Shown here piece by piece: positions 26,158-34,392 of a stretch of DNA of 64,000 nucleotides. Origin of the DNA: Ga0077527 sp021300125 (GTDB lineage Bacteria; Pseudomonadota; Gammaproteobacteria; Burkholderiales; SG8-41); NCBI GenBank assembly GCA_046339595.1, contig JBKDUF010000047.1, positions 1-64,000 on the forward strand, written 5' to 3'. The notes under the pieces were generated by a model that worked only from the letters and a program-made list of their open reading frames with translations, searched no databases and was not told the DNA's origin. The stretch's first letter is position 1, and the number at the start of each line of letters is the position of its first letter. Both the position numbers and the translations under genes were made by a program.

Positions 26158-26689
26158 GGCCTGGCTGTTGCTGATGCTGGTCGCGCCGCCGGCTGCGGCG
26201 GTGAGCGTGCCGGCCGAACTGCCCCCGGCGGTGTGCAGCGCGATCGAACCCTGCCGCATGGTTGGCATGGGCCGGCTGCGCTGGTGGGGCTTCCATGTCT
26301 ACGATGCGGCGCTCTGGGCGCGCGAGGGGCGCTGGAATCCCGATGCACCCTATGTCCTCGACATCGTCTATGCACGCAACATCACCGGGGTGCAGCTCGC
26401 CTCGACCAGCATTGACGAAATCCGCCGCATGGGTGTGCGCGACGAGGCCTTGCTGTCGCGCTGGGACGGGCTGCTGCGCGGCGTGTTTCCCGATGTCCAG
26501 CCCGGCAGCCGCCTGACTGGCCTCTACCGGCCGCAGCGCGGGCTGCAGTTCTACTCCGGCACCCGTCTTCTCGGTGCGATCGACGATCCCGAACTGGCGC
26601 GGCGGTTTTTCGAGATCTGGCTCGACCCGCGAACCCAGAAACCGGATCTGCGCTCAGCGCTGCTCGGCGGCCATGGCGGCACTCGCTAA
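26150..26689 (+). CDS. Chalcone isomerase-like periplasmic protein
   Basis: A 179-residue secreted protein: an N-terminal signal peptide (MRKAWLLLMLVAPPAAA, cleavage after about residue 17), then a CHI-like core with GMGRLRWWGFHVYDAALWA and YVLDIVYARNITGVQLASTS. Bacterial members of this fold bind fatty acids or lack known activity; the plant catalytic residues are not evident. Its ATG at 26150 overlaps the end of the methyltransferase gene by 8 bases, and its own end overlaps the transporter gene by 17, so it is firmly part of the operon and may carry lipids or products in the periplasm. Confidence 0.8.
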   Translation: MRKAWLLLMLVAPPAAAVSVPAELPPAVCSAIEPCRMVGMGRLRWWGFHVYDAALWAREGRWNPDAPYVLDIVYARNITGVQLASTSIDEIRRMGVRDEALLSRWDGLLRGVFPDVQPGSRLTGLYRPQRGLQFYSGTRLLGAIDDPELARRFFEIWLDPRTQKPDLRSALLGGHGGTR

Positions 26690-27959
26690 ACGGGCCCTCG
26701 CGGCGTACGCCGCCGTGGCGCTGCCCCTGGCGGCTGCCGCGCTGCCGGTGCACGTGCACATTCCGAAGTTCTATGCCGGGCTCGGCCTTGAGCTGGCCGT
26801 GGTCGGCGTGCTGCTGCTGGCGGTGCGCCTGCTTGACGCCATCAGCGATCCGCTGCTCGGCGCGCTTGCCGACCGCATACCTGAGTCGCGCGGGGGCCGC
26901 CGCGCGATGATCGCGGTTGCGGCGCCGCTGCTCGCTGCCGGACTCTGGCTGCTGTTTACGCCGCCTTCCTCTCCCGCGACGCTTGCCCCCTGGCTGGCGG
27001 CGACGCTGGTGCTGAGCTATCTCGGCCTCAGCGCGGCGAGCATTGCCCACTTCGCGCTCGGCAGCGCGCTGTCGCACGATTATGTCGAGCGCACCCGCAT
27101 CACCGCGGCGCGCGGCGTTGCCGCGCTGGCCGGGGTGCTGCTGGCTGCGGCCCTGCCCGAGTTGCTGGTGCAACGACTGGGTGCCGATGAGGGGCTGTCA
27201 CTGTTTGCGCTGTTATTCGCGCCCTTGTTGCTCGCCGCGACGGCGGTCACGGTGCTGGCGGGACCGAAGCCCCCGGTTGCAGCGCGGGCGCTGCCGCTCA
27301 GCCTGGGCGCGATCCTGCAACCGCTGCGCAACCCGCGTTTCCGCCGCCTTGCGCTGGTGTTCCTGGTCAATGGCGTCTCGGCTGCGGTGCCGGCGACGCT
27401 GCTGCTGTTTTTCGCAGCCGACGTGCTGCAGCGGCCGGACCTGACGCCGCTGTTCCTGGTGCTGTATTTCCTGGCCGGCGCAGCGGGCATGCCGCTGTGG
27501 GTGAAGCTCGCCGCCCGCTTCGGCAAGGCGCGGGCGTGGCTGGCCGGAATGGGGCTGGCGGTGGCCGCCTTTGTCTGGGCCTGGTTTCTCGGCGCAGGGG
27601 ATGCCGCGGCCTTTGCCGCAGTTTGCGTGATGTCCGGACTGGCCTTCGGTTCGGATCTGGCCCTGCCGGCCTCGTTGCTGGCGGATGTCGTTGACGACGA
27701 CGAGCATGGCGGCAGCCGGCCCGATGGCGCCTATTTCGGCCTCTGGCATCTGCTGGAGAAACTAGCCCTGGCCCTGGCTGCCGGGATTACGCTGCCAGCG
27801 CTGCAGTGGCTGGGCTATCAGCCCGGTGCCGCGGCTGCCGCCGGCTCGGCGCTGTCGGCGGTGTATGCACTGCTGCCCTGCCTGATCAAAATTGCCGCGG
27901 CGCTGTTGCTGTGGCGCACGGTGCGCGAGGCGCGCCCAACCCAAGGAGACCCTGCATGA
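26673..27959 (+). CDS. MFS transporter of the GPH (sugar-cation symporter) type
   Basis: A 428-residue inner-membrane protein with about 12 hydrophobic segments. The loop after helix 2 reads RLLDAISDPLLGALADR followed by RGGRR, the signature of GPH/MFS_2 symporters such as MelB, and SLLADVVDDDEHGG in the second half is also typical. The start at 26673 lies inside the previous gene. The substrate is unknown; in this setting it could move a lipid precursor or another small molecule rather than a sugar. Ala and Leu content is very high, as expected for a GC-rich membrane protein. Confidence 0.82.
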   Translation: MAALAKRALAAYAAVALPLAAAALPVHVHIPKFYAGLGLELAVVGVLLLAVRLLDAISDPLLGALADRIPESRGGRRAMIAVAAPLLAAGLWLLFTPPSSPATLAPWLAATLVLSYLGLSAASIAHFALGSALSHDYVERTRITAARGVAALAGVLLAAALPELLVQRLGADEGLSLFALLFAPLLLAATAVTVLAGPKPPVAARALPLSLGAILQPLRNPRFRRLALVFLVNGVSAAVPATLLLFFAADVLQRPDLTPLFLVLYFLAGAAGMPLWVKLAARFGKARAWLAGMGLAVAAFVWAWFLGAGDAAAFAAVCVMSGLAFGSDLALPASLLADVVDDDEHGGSRPDGAYFGLWHLLEKLALALAAGITLPALQWLGYQPGAAAAAGSALSAVYALLPCLIKIAAALLLWRTVREARPTQGDPA

Positions 27960-28486
27960 ACTTCCCGCGCTGGATGCTGCTGGCGATGACATTGCTGCTT
28001 GCCGGCTGCGGCACGATTCCCGTTGAAACCTACCGCGACGAGAAGCCGGTGCTCGACCTGCGCCGCTATTTCGACGGCACCGTCGACGCCTGGGGGATGT
28101 TCCAGGACCGCAACGGCAGGGTGGTCAAGCGCTTCACCGTGCGCATCGACGCGAAATGGCAGGGCGATACCGGCGTGCTCGACGAGTACTTCGATTATTC
28201 TGACGGCAGCAAGAGCCGCCGCGTGTGGACCATCACCCGCATCGATGGCAACCGCTACCGCGGCACCGCAGACGACGTGGTTGGCGAGGCGATCGGCGAG
28301 GTCAGCGGCAACGCGCTGCGCTGGCGCTATGTGCTCAGGCTCGACGTGGACGGGCGCAGCTGGAATGTGGATTTCGATGACTGGATGTATCTGATGGACG
28401 ACCAGGTCATGCTCAACCGATCGGTGATGAGCAAGTTCGGCATTTATCTGGGCGAGGTCACCCTCGCCTTCCGCAAGCGGCCATGA
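27956..28486 (+). CDS. DUF3833 lipoprotein
   Basis: A 176-residue lipoprotein. The signal sequence MNFPRWMLLAMTLLLAGC ends in a lipobox with Cys18 as the lipid-modified residue. The mature part contains LRRYFDGTVDAWGMFQDRNG and FDYSDGSKSRRVWTI, the core of DUF3833, and ends in a beta-rich section. No function is established for the family; it occurs in the same operon type as the cyclopropane synthase-like and SDR genes. AAGGAG precedes the ATG, which overlaps the transporter stop (ATGA), and its own stop overlaps the SDR start the same way. Confidence 0.87.
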   Translation: MNFPRWMLLAMTLLLAGCGTIPVETYRDEKPVLDLRRYFDGTVDAWGMFQDRNGRVVKRFTVRIDAKWQGDTGVLDEYFDYSDGSKSRRVWTITRIDGNRYRGTADDVVGEAIGEVSGNALRWRYVLRLDVDGRSWNVDFDDWMYLMDDQVMLNRSVMSKFGIYLGEVTLAFRKRP

Positions 28487-29268
28487 TCGGTCGCCCGCTG
28501 AACCGTCCGATCCGCGACTGGCGCAGACTGCGCGTATGGGTGATCGGGGCCTCGAGCGGCATCGGTGCCGGGCTCGCACAGGCGCTGTGGGCGCGCGGCG
28601 CCCGGGTTGCGGTGTCGGCGCGCCGCGGCGATGAACTCGCGCAGCTTGCCGCCGCTCACGGTACCTCGGCGCTGGCGCTGCCCCTCGACGTCACTGACGC
28701 GCAGGCGGTGCAGCCCGCGCTCGACCGCATCGTCGAGGCCTGGGGGGGTGTCGACCTCGCGGTACTTTGCGCCGGCACGCACCAGCCGGTGCGGGCCTGG
28801 GAGCTGGAGGCCGGCGCTGCGCGGCGGCTGATCGACATCAACCTGAACGGCGTGATCCACTGCCTGCCGCCGCTGGTGGCGCGCCTGCTGCGCCAGGGTG
28901 GAGGCGGCATTGCTGTGGTCTCCAGCGTTGCCGGCTACGCCGGGTTGCCGACGTCGCTGGTCTACGGCGCCAGCAAGGCCGCGCTGAACAACCTTGCCGA
29001 AACGCTGTATCTTGACCTTGCCCCGCGCGGCATCGGTGTTTATCTGGTGTGCCCGGGCTTCGTGAAGACACCGCTGACCGACCGCAACGAGTTTCCGATG
29101 CCCGCGCTGATCAGCGTCGAGGCCGCGGCGCAGGCGATGATCCGCGGCTTCGAGCGGGGTGACTTCGAGATCGATTTTCCGAAGCGTTTCACCCGGCTGC
29201 TGAAGTGCCTGCGCCTGCTGCCCTACCGCTGGTATTTTGCGCTGGTGCGCCGGGGGACGGGACTGTGA
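28483..29268 (+). CDS. Short-chain dehydrogenase/reductase in the light-response operon
   Basis: A 261-residue SDR with cofactor loop IGASSGIGAGLAQ (about 21-33), LDVT, the CAGTHQ segment in place of NNAG, and the catalytic set Ser in VVSSVAGYAG with YGASK. A C-terminal basic tail (FPKRFTRLLKCLRLLPYRWY) suggests membrane association. It probably oxidises or reduces a lipid-linked alcohol or ketone made by the enzymes upstream. The ATG overlaps the DUF3833 stop and its TGA overlaps the GTG of the next gene. Confidence 0.87.
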   Translation: MIGRPLNRPIRDWRRLRVWVIGASSGIGAGLAQALWARGARVAVSARRGDELAQLAAAHGTSALALPLDVTDAQAVQPALDRIVEAWGGVDLAVLCAGTHQPVRAWELEAGAARRLIDINLNGVIHCLPPLVARLLRQGGGGIAVVSSVAGYAGLPTSLVYGASKAALNNLAETLYLDLAPRGIGVYLVCPGFVKTPLTDRNEFPMPALISVEAAAQAMIRGFERGDFEIDFPKRFTRLLKCLRLLPYRWYFALVRRGTGL

Positions 29269-29720
29269 GCGCGGCCGTGGATGCAGGCCGTGTCGAGGCG
29301 CTGGTGCGCTTTTTCGAGACGCTGACCCCGCAGTCGCTGGCGGAATTTCCTCGCCACTACGCTGCGGACTGTCGCTTCCGCGATCCTTTCAACGATGTGC
29401 GCGGCCTGACTGCCCTTGACGCCATTTTCCGGCACATGTTCGAACGCCTTGAAGCGCCGCGTTTCATTGTGCGCGAGCGGGTGTTCGAGGCGCCGCGACT
29501 GTTCCTGACCTGGGATTTTGAATTCCGCTTCCGCGGATTCCGCCCGCGCGAGACCCAGCGCATCCACGGTTCGAGCCTGATCACCTTTGATGACGCCGGC
29601 CTGGTCGCGGTGCATCGCGATTATTGGGATGCCGCGGAAGAGTTGTATGAAAAGCTCCCCTTGCTGGGGGCCTTGCTGCGCTGCCTGAAACAACAGGGAC
29701 GCCCCAAGGTGATCCTGTAA
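29265..29720 (+). CDS. NTF2-like (SnoaL-type) protein
   Basis: A 151-residue protein beginning at a GTG that overlaps the SDR stop. It has the cone-shaped NTF2 fold pattern: VEALVRFFETLTPQSLAEFP, then CRFRDPFNDVRGL, a beta-sheet region, and VAVHRDYWDAAEELYEKLP. Members of this fold are isomerases, hydratases or pure binding proteins. It is the last gene of the nine-gene rightward operon, followed at once by the AT-rich motif and a convergent gene. Its ligand is unknown but likely belongs to the same lipid pathway. Confidence 0.8.
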   Translation: MSAAVDAGRVEALVRFFETLTPQSLAEFPRHYAADCRFRDPFNDVRGLTALDAIFRHMFERLEAPRFIVRERVFEAPRLFLTWDFEFRFRGFRPRETQRIHGSSLITFDDAGLVAVHRDYWDAAEELYEKLPLLGALLRCLKQQGRPKVIL

Positions 29721-29723
29721 CCT

Positions 29724-29739
29724 ATTGATTTTATTGGTA
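29724..29739. repeat. Second copy of the doubled AATCAAT/ATTGATT motif
   Basis: ATTGATT at 29724-29730 is followed at 9-bp period by ATTGGTA (29733-29739), the inverted form of the motif at 17710. It fills most of the 23-base gap between the convergent NTF2-like and dolP genes. Confidence 0.5.
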
Positions 29740-29743
29740 TAAT

Positions 29744-30313
29744 TTAGTCTAGGTATTCAAATAGACGTACCACCTTGCGCACGCCGCCGGTGGTGCGGGC
29801 GACCTCGGTGGCATCTGCTGCCTCCTGCCGTCGCACCATGCCCATCAGGAATACGGTGCCGGCTTCGGTGACGACCTTGACATGCAGCGGGCTGAAGCTG
29901 CGTGCATCGACAAAGCGGGCCTTGACCTTGGAGGTGATCACCGCGTCGTTGGTGCGGGCCTGCAGCGCGCTGTTGCCGCCGACCTGCAGCTCGTTGAACA
30001 CGCCGCGCACGTTTTCGACCGCGCGTGCCACGCGCTCCGCCTCGGCCTTCGCCGCCTCGTTCGGCACCTCGCCCGAGAGCAGGACCATGCGGTTGTAGCT
30101 GGTGACGTTGATGTTGGCGTCCTTGACGCGTTCGGCGATACGCGAGGCGGCGCGCAGCTCGATGCCCTGGTCCTCGGTGATGGTGCCGACGGTGCGCCGG
30201 TCCTCGGCCACCAGCACGCCGGTGGCGACGCCGCCGATCGCCACCGCAGCACAGCCTGAAACCACCGGCAGCAGCGCGATCAGGGTGCAGTTCATCAGAG
30301 TGCGCATTTGCAT
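29744..30313 (-). CDS. dolP: BON-domain outer-membrane lipoprotein (DolP/YraP-like)
   Basis: A 189-residue lipoprotein. The signal ends in VVSGC with Cys21 (counting from the ATG at 30313), so it is lipidated. Two BON domains follow: residues about 50-115 (ERVKDANINVTSYNRMVLLS) and about 120-188 (SKVKARFVDARSFSPLHVKV). DolP binds anionic phospholipid in the outer membrane at the division site and supports envelope integrity. GGAG lies 8 bases before the ATG, and the gene follows gmhA/diaA with no gap, in the same order as the E. coli yraL-yraM-yraN-diaA-yraP block, which supports the call. Confidence 0.88.
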   Translation of the reverse strand: MQMRTLMNCTLIALLPVVSGCAAVAIGGVATGVLVAEDRRTVGTITEDQGIELRAASRIAERVKDANINVTSYNRMVLLSGEVPNEAAKAEAERVARAVENVRGVFNELQVGGNSALQARTNDAVITSKVKARFVDARSFSPLHVKVVTEAGTVFLMGMVRRQEAADATEVARTTGGVRKVVRLFEYLD

Positions 30314-30904
30314 TTATTCGACTCCAAGTAAAAGACAGTCAATGCCGTCGCAAAGGCAGTGCAGCGACAGCAGGTGCACTTCCTGGATGCGCGCGGTGCT
30401 GGTCGCGGGCACGCAGATGTGCACGTCTTCCGGACCCAGCACTTCAGCCATCTTGCCGCCATTGCGCCCGGTCAGGGCGACCACCCGCATCGAGCATTCA
30501 TGCGCGGCTTCGACGGCTGCGACCACGTTGGGCGAATTGCCGCTGGTCGAGATTGCCAGCAGCACATCGCCGGCACGACCGAGTGCACGGACCTGTTTCG
30601 AAAACACCTGCACGTAATCGTAATCGTTGGCGATCGAGGTCAGCGTCGAGCTGTCGGTGGTCAGCGCCACGGCGGCCAGTCCCGGGCGTTCGACCTCGAA
30701 GCGGTTGAGCAGTTCTGCCGAAAAATGCTGGGCATCGGCCGCCGAGCCGCCGTTGCCGCAGGCGAGGATCTTGCCGTCACCCTGCAGGCATTGCACCATG
30801 GCCTGGATGCCGGCGGCGATCGGGGTCGCGAGCGCATCCATGCATTGCAGCTTGAGATGGGCGCTTTCGGAAAAATTTTCGCTGATGCGGTTGATCAGGT
30901 CCAT
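30314..30904 (-). CDS. SIS-domain protein: phosphoheptose isomerase / DiaA family
   Basis: A 196-residue SIS protein. Zinc ligands of GmhA are kept: His60 and Glu64 (ADAQHFSAELL), Gln174 and His182 (ARIQEVHLLSLH), together with the GNGGSAADAQH and STSGNSPN sugar-phosphate loops. By residues it could be GmhA, converting sedoheptulose 7-phosphate to D-glycero-D-manno-heptose 7-phosphate for LPS. By position (yraN on one side, dolP on the other) and by length (196, as in E. coli DiaA) it is the DiaA orthologue, a DnaA-binding initiation factor. One protein may do both; no other gmhA is in the window. Confidence 0.85.
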   Translation of the reverse strand: MDLINRISENFSESAHLKLQCMDALATPIAAGIQAMVQCLQGDGKILACGNGGSAADAQHFSAELLNRFEVERPGLAAVALTTDSSTLTSIANDYDYVQVFSKQVRALGRAGDVLLAISTSGNSPNVVAAVEAAHECSMRVVALTGRNGGKMAEVLGPEDVHICVPATSTARIQEVHLLSLHCLCDGIDCLLLGVE

Positions 30905-30948
30905 GGCCGGCTATTGTACCTGCAACGTACCCGCAGCGGCGGCACGCG

Positions 30949-31290
30949 CTATTCTGCGATGACGTCGCGCAGCCATTCGCTGCGCGGCGGCCGCCCGGTA
31001 ATCAGCACGGCGTCGAAACGGCAGGGCGGCACCGTTCCCAGTGTTGCCAGATAGTGACGCGCGGTCTTGAGCAGGCGCTCGCGCTTGGCCGCGGTGATGC
31101 TTGCCGCGGCGCCGCCGTAGGCGTCGCTCGCGCGGCTGCGCACCTCGACAAAGACCAGGGTGTCGCCATCGCGGGCGATGATGTCGATCTCGCCGTGGCG
31201 GCAGCTGTAGTTGCGGGCGACGATCCTGAGCCCGGCGTCGCCGAGCAGCGACACCGCCGTCGCCTCGGCGGCGCTACCGGAGGGGTTCAT
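30949..31290 (-). CDS. yraN: YraN/UPF0102 family endonuclease-like protein
   Basis: A 113-residue protein with the restriction-endonuclease-like core of UPF0102: GSAAEATAVSLL at the start, ARNYSCRHGEIDIIARDGDT with the acidic Glu and Asp, then LVFVEVRSR, which supplies the E-x-R/K element. The nuclease role is suspected but not well proven. The ATG at 31290 lies inside the end of the LpoA gene (17-base overlap); an in-frame GTG/ATG at 31326 would extend into unrelated sequence. It keeps the conserved neighbourhood with rsmI and lpoA. Confidence 0.88.
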   Translation of the reverse strand: MNPSGSAAEATAVSLLGDAGLRIVARNYSCRHGEIDIIARDGDTLVFVEVRSRASDAYGGAAASITAAKRERLLKTARHYLATLGTVPPCRFDAVLITGRPPRSEWLRDVIAE

Positions 31291-32374
31291 CGCCGGGGAT
31301 GTCAATGAGCCGCAGTCGGCCGTCATGGTAGCGGGCGGCGCGCAGCCTGCGTTCGATCAGGCCCTGCGTGGTCAGCCGCAGCTCGCCGCTGACGCCATCC
31401 AGCCGCAGTTCGCGTGGCGCATCCAGCAGCATCTGCGCCACGCGCCAGGCATCAATGCCCAGTGCATACAGCCGTTCGAGTTCGGGTGTGGTCGTGGCGG
31501 GACGCGGGTAGGTCATCACCGCGGGGTGGTCGGGCTCGAGCAGCCAGGGCATGTCGACAAAGGCCACGCCGGCGAGGTCGAAGGCGGCGAGGGGGCTGCG
31601 TTCACCGTCGTTGGCGCTGGCACCGGCATAGGCCGGCAGGTTGCCGAGGTGCGGCCGCGCCAGCCGCGCCTCGTCGAAGTCCAGCGCGAGCAGGGCCATG
31701 TCCGGCTCAGCCCGCAGCGCAGCCCTCAGGCGTTGCGGGTCGGGTGTTGCCGTTTCGCCAATCACACTGCCGCCCAGACGGGTGAATTCCGCGGTGAAGG
31801 CGGCCTGCAGGCGGCGCTGCAGCGCGCTGCCGTTGCTGACCACCAGTGCGCGGCGCCGGCTTTCGCGCCAGGCCAGCTGCGCCACCTGGCGGCCCTCGGT
31901 TTCGACCTGCAGGCTGAGCATGTAAAAGCGTTCGGGGCTGCGACCGGTCTGGTCCGGGAGGTTGAGCGCAAGCGTCGGCACGTTCACCGGTTCGCCGAAG
32001 GCAATGGCGGTTACCGCGTCGCGCGTGAGCGGGCCGATCACCAGCCTTGCGCCGGCAGCGGCCGCGGCACGGTAGGCGCGCAGCGCATCGGCTACCTCGC
32101 CGGTGAGCGCGTACTCGCGCAGCGGCAGCGCGGACTTGCCGGCAGCTTTTGCTGCGGCGAGGACGCCGTCGCGCACCGCTGATGCGTGGCGCCCGAAGAT
32201 TTTTGATTGTGTCGGAAGCAGCAGTGCGACATGCGGCGTGGCGTTTGCGGCCGCGGCCGGAGCGCCTTCGCTGGCCAAGGCCGCGCACGCTCCGTATAGT
32301 GGCGCCAGCACGACGAACCGGATTGCCGCGGCCAGCAGGCCGCGGCGCAAACCGGGGTGGATGTGCGTGTTCAT
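31274..32374 (-). CDS. LpoA-like penicillin-binding protein activator (C-terminal domain only)
   Basis: A 366-residue exported protein. After a hydrophobic leader (FVVLAPLYGACAALASEG) comes the periplasmic-binding-protein-like fold of LpoA: HVALLLPTQSKIFGRHASAV, ARLVIGPLTRDAVTAIA, and GVAFVDMPWLLEPDHP. E. coli LpoA has about 680 residues because of an N-terminal TPR-like domain; this protein has only the C-terminal domain, the part that contacts PBP1A. The lipobox is imperfect (YGAC), so lipidation is uncertain. The ATG at 32374 is 15 bases from the divergent rsmI start, so the two share a very short control region. Confidence 0.8.
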   Translation of the reverse strand: MNTHIHPGLRRGLLAAAIRFVVLAPLYGACAALASEGAPAAAANATPHVALLLPTQSKIFGRHASAVRDGVLAAAKAAGKSALPLREYALTGEVADALRAYRAAAAAGARLVIGPLTRDAVTAIAFGEPVNVPTLALNLPDQTGRSPERFYMLSLQVETEGRQVAQLAWRESRRRALVVSNGSALQRRLQAAFTAEFTRLGGSVIGETATPDPQRLRAALRAEPDMALLALDFDEARLARPHLGNLPAYAGASANDGERSPLAAFDLAGVAFVDMPWLLEPDHPAVMTYPRPATTTPELERLYALGIDAWRVAQMLLDAPRELRLDGVSGELRLTTQGLIERRLRAARYHDGRLRLIDIPGDEPLR

Positions 32375-32389
32375 TCGGAGTGATCGCAG

Positions 32390-33280
32390 GTGGCCGGTCA
32401 AAGTGCAGCGCAGAGGGACGGGGTGGATGCGGCGGCAGGCGTGCCGGCATTATATGTAGTGGCGACGCCGATCGGTAACCTTGGCGACATCACGGTACGT
32501 GCTCTGCAGGTGCTGCGCCGCGTTGCCGTCATCGCGGCCGAGGATACACGCGTGACGCGCAGGCTGCTCGACCGCCACGGTATTGCAACCCCGCTGATCG
32601 CGGCGCATGAGCACAACGAGCGCGGCGCGGCCCGTCGTATCGTCGAGCGCCTTGATGCCGGCGATTCGGTGGCGCTGGTGAGCGATGCCGGAACGCCTGG
32701 CATTGCCGATCCCGGGGCGCTGGTGGTTGCGGCCGCGCGCGCTGCTGGACACGCGGTGGTGCCGCTTCCCGGACCCTGCGCGGCTGCTGCGGCGATGTCG
32801 GCGAGCGGGCTGGAGGACGGCCGTTTCCTGTTTTGCGGTTTCCTGCCTTCCCGCGGTGGTGAGCGCCGGGCCATGCTCGGGCCTCTGGCCGCGGAAACTG
32901 CGGCGCTGGTGTTTTACGAGGCGCCGCACCGCATAGCCGAATGCGTCGAGGATCTGCGCGCGGTGTTCGGCAACGACCGTGGCGTGCTCATCGCGCGCGA
33001 GCTGACCAAGCTGCACGAAACAATACACCGCTGCAGCCTTGGCGAGGCCGGGCCCTGGCTTGCTGCGGATGACAATCGCCGCCGCGGCGAGTTCGTTCTG
33101 GTGGTGGACGGCGCCCCCGCCGGACCCGGCGGCGATGATGGCGCTGCCGAACGCACGCTGCGCGTCCTGCTCGCGGAGCTGCCGCTGAAGCAGGCGGTGG
33201 CGATTGCGGCAAAACTCACCGGCGCGGCCCGCAACGGCCTCTACCAGCGCGCGCTGGCGATCAAGGAGGGTGCGGCGTGA
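32390..33280 (+). CDS. rsmI: 16S rRNA (cytidine(1402)-2'-O)-methyltransferase
   Basis: A 296-residue SAM-dependent tetrapyrrole-methylase-fold enzyme that methylates the ribose of C1402 in the decoding centre together with RsmH, whose gene lies about 3 kb downstream. Signatures: ALYVVATPIGNLGDITVRAL, AAEDTRVTRRLLDRHGI, SDAGTPGIADPG, LPGPCAAAAAMSASGL and FYEAPHR. The start is a GTG at 32390 with GGAG nine bases upstream; a GTG at 32441 would give the minimal family start. It diverges from the LpoA gene, the same relation as yraL-yraM in E. coli except for strand. Confidence 0.92.
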   Translation: MAGQSAAQRDGVDAAAGVPALYVVATPIGNLGDITVRALQVLRRVAVIAAEDTRVTRRLLDRHGIATPLIAAHEHNERGAARRIVERLDAGDSVALVSDAGTPGIADPGALVVAAARAAGHAVVPLPGPCAAAAAMSASGLEDGRFLFCGFLPSRGGERRAMLGPLAAETAALVFYEAPHRIAECVEDLRAVFGNDRGVLIARELTKLHETIHRCSLGEAGPWLAADDNRRRGEFVLVVDGAPAGPGGDDGAAERTLRVLLAELPLKQAVAIAAKLTGAARNGLYQRALAIKEGAA

Positions 33281-33354
33281 TGCCGCAGGCCCGAATAATT
33301 TACGCTACGGTCCGCAGCGTTTAACATGCCGTCACACCCTCACTGAATCCGCCA

Positions 33355-34392
33355 ATGACCTCGATCACCATCACCCGACCCGATGACTGGCACCTGCATC
33401 TGCGCGACGGCGCGGCGATGCGCGACGTGCTGCCGCATACCGCCGCGCGCTTTGCCCGCGCGATCGTGATGCCCAACCTGAGGCCGCCGGTGACCACCAC
33501 GGCCCTGGCTCTGGCTTACCGCGAGCGCATCCTTGCCGCCCTGCCTGCAGGCAGCCGCTTCGAGCCGCTGATGACGCTCTATCTGACCGACAACACCCGT
33601 CCCGGGGAAATCGCGGCGGCGAAGTCGAGCGGGGTGGTACACGCGGTCAAGTATTACCCTGCCGGCGCCACCACCAATTCCGACTCCGGCGTGACGTCGA
33701 TCAAGAAGTGCTACGGTGTGCTCGAGAAGATGGCCGAAGTCGGCATGCCGCTGCTGCTGCACGGCGAAGTCACCGACAACGAGGTCGATGTCTATGACCG
33801 CGAACGCGTATTCATAGAGCGTACGCTGGTGTCCCTGGTGGAGCGCTTTCCGCGGCTGCGTGTCGTGCTCGAGCACATCACCACTCGCGAAGCTGCCGAG
33901 TTTGTCAGGGCGGCGCCGCCCCGCGTCGCGGCGACCATCACCGCGCATCACCTGATGATGAGCCGCAACGCGATGTTTGCCGGCGGCGTGCGCCCCCACC
34001 TGTACTGCCTGCCCATCCTCAAGCGCGAGACCCATCGCGAGGCGCTGGTTGCCGCGGCGGTCAGCGGCAACCCCAAGTTCTTTCTCGGCACCGACAGCGC
34101 GCCGCACGCGCGGCACACCAAGGAAAACGACTGCGGCTGCGCCGGCATGTATACCGCGCACGCCGGCATCGAGCTTTATGCCGAGGTCTTTGCCGCCGCT
34201 GGCGCGCTGGACAGGCTGGAGGGTTTTGCCAGCCATTTCGGCCCCGATTTCTACGGCCTGCCGCGCAACACCGACCGCATCGTGCTAAGCGACCAGGCCT
34301 GGAACGTGCCGGCAAGCCTGCCCTTCGGTGCTGATACCCTGGTGCCGCTGCGTGCCGGCGGCGCCATCGGCTGGAGCTTTACCGCAGCGTGA
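33355..34392 (+). CDS. pyrC: Dihydroorotase (type II)
   Basis: A 345-residue zinc enzyme that cyclises carbamoyl-aspartate to dihydroorotate in pyrimidine synthesis. The binuclear metal site is complete: His13 and His15 (WHLHLRD), carboxylated Lys98 (VKYYPAGATTNS), His135 (LLLHGE), His173 (LEHITT) and Asp246 (GTDSAPH). The length equals that of E. coli PyrC. No strong ribosome site precedes the ATG, and the 74-base upstream gap shows no clear promoter, so the gene may be read from rsmI. Its TGA overlaps the GTG start of the ChaC-like gene. Confidence 0.95.
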   Translation: MTSITITRPDDWHLHLRDGAAMRDVLPHTAARFARAIVMPNLRPPVTTTALALAYRERILAALPAGSRFEPLMTLYLTDNTRPGEIAAAKSSGVVHAVKYYPAGATTNSDSGVTSIKKCYGVLEKMAEVGMPLLLHGEVTDNEVDVYDRERVFIERTLVSLVERFPRLRVVLEHITTREAAEFVRAAPPRVAATITAHHLMMSRNAMFAGGVRPHLYCLPILKRETHREALVAAAVSGNPKFFLGTDSAPHARHTKENDCGCAGMYTAHAGIELYAEVFAAAGALDRLEGFASHFGPDFYGLPRNTDRIVLSDQAWNVPASLPFGADTLVPLRAGGAIGWSFTAA

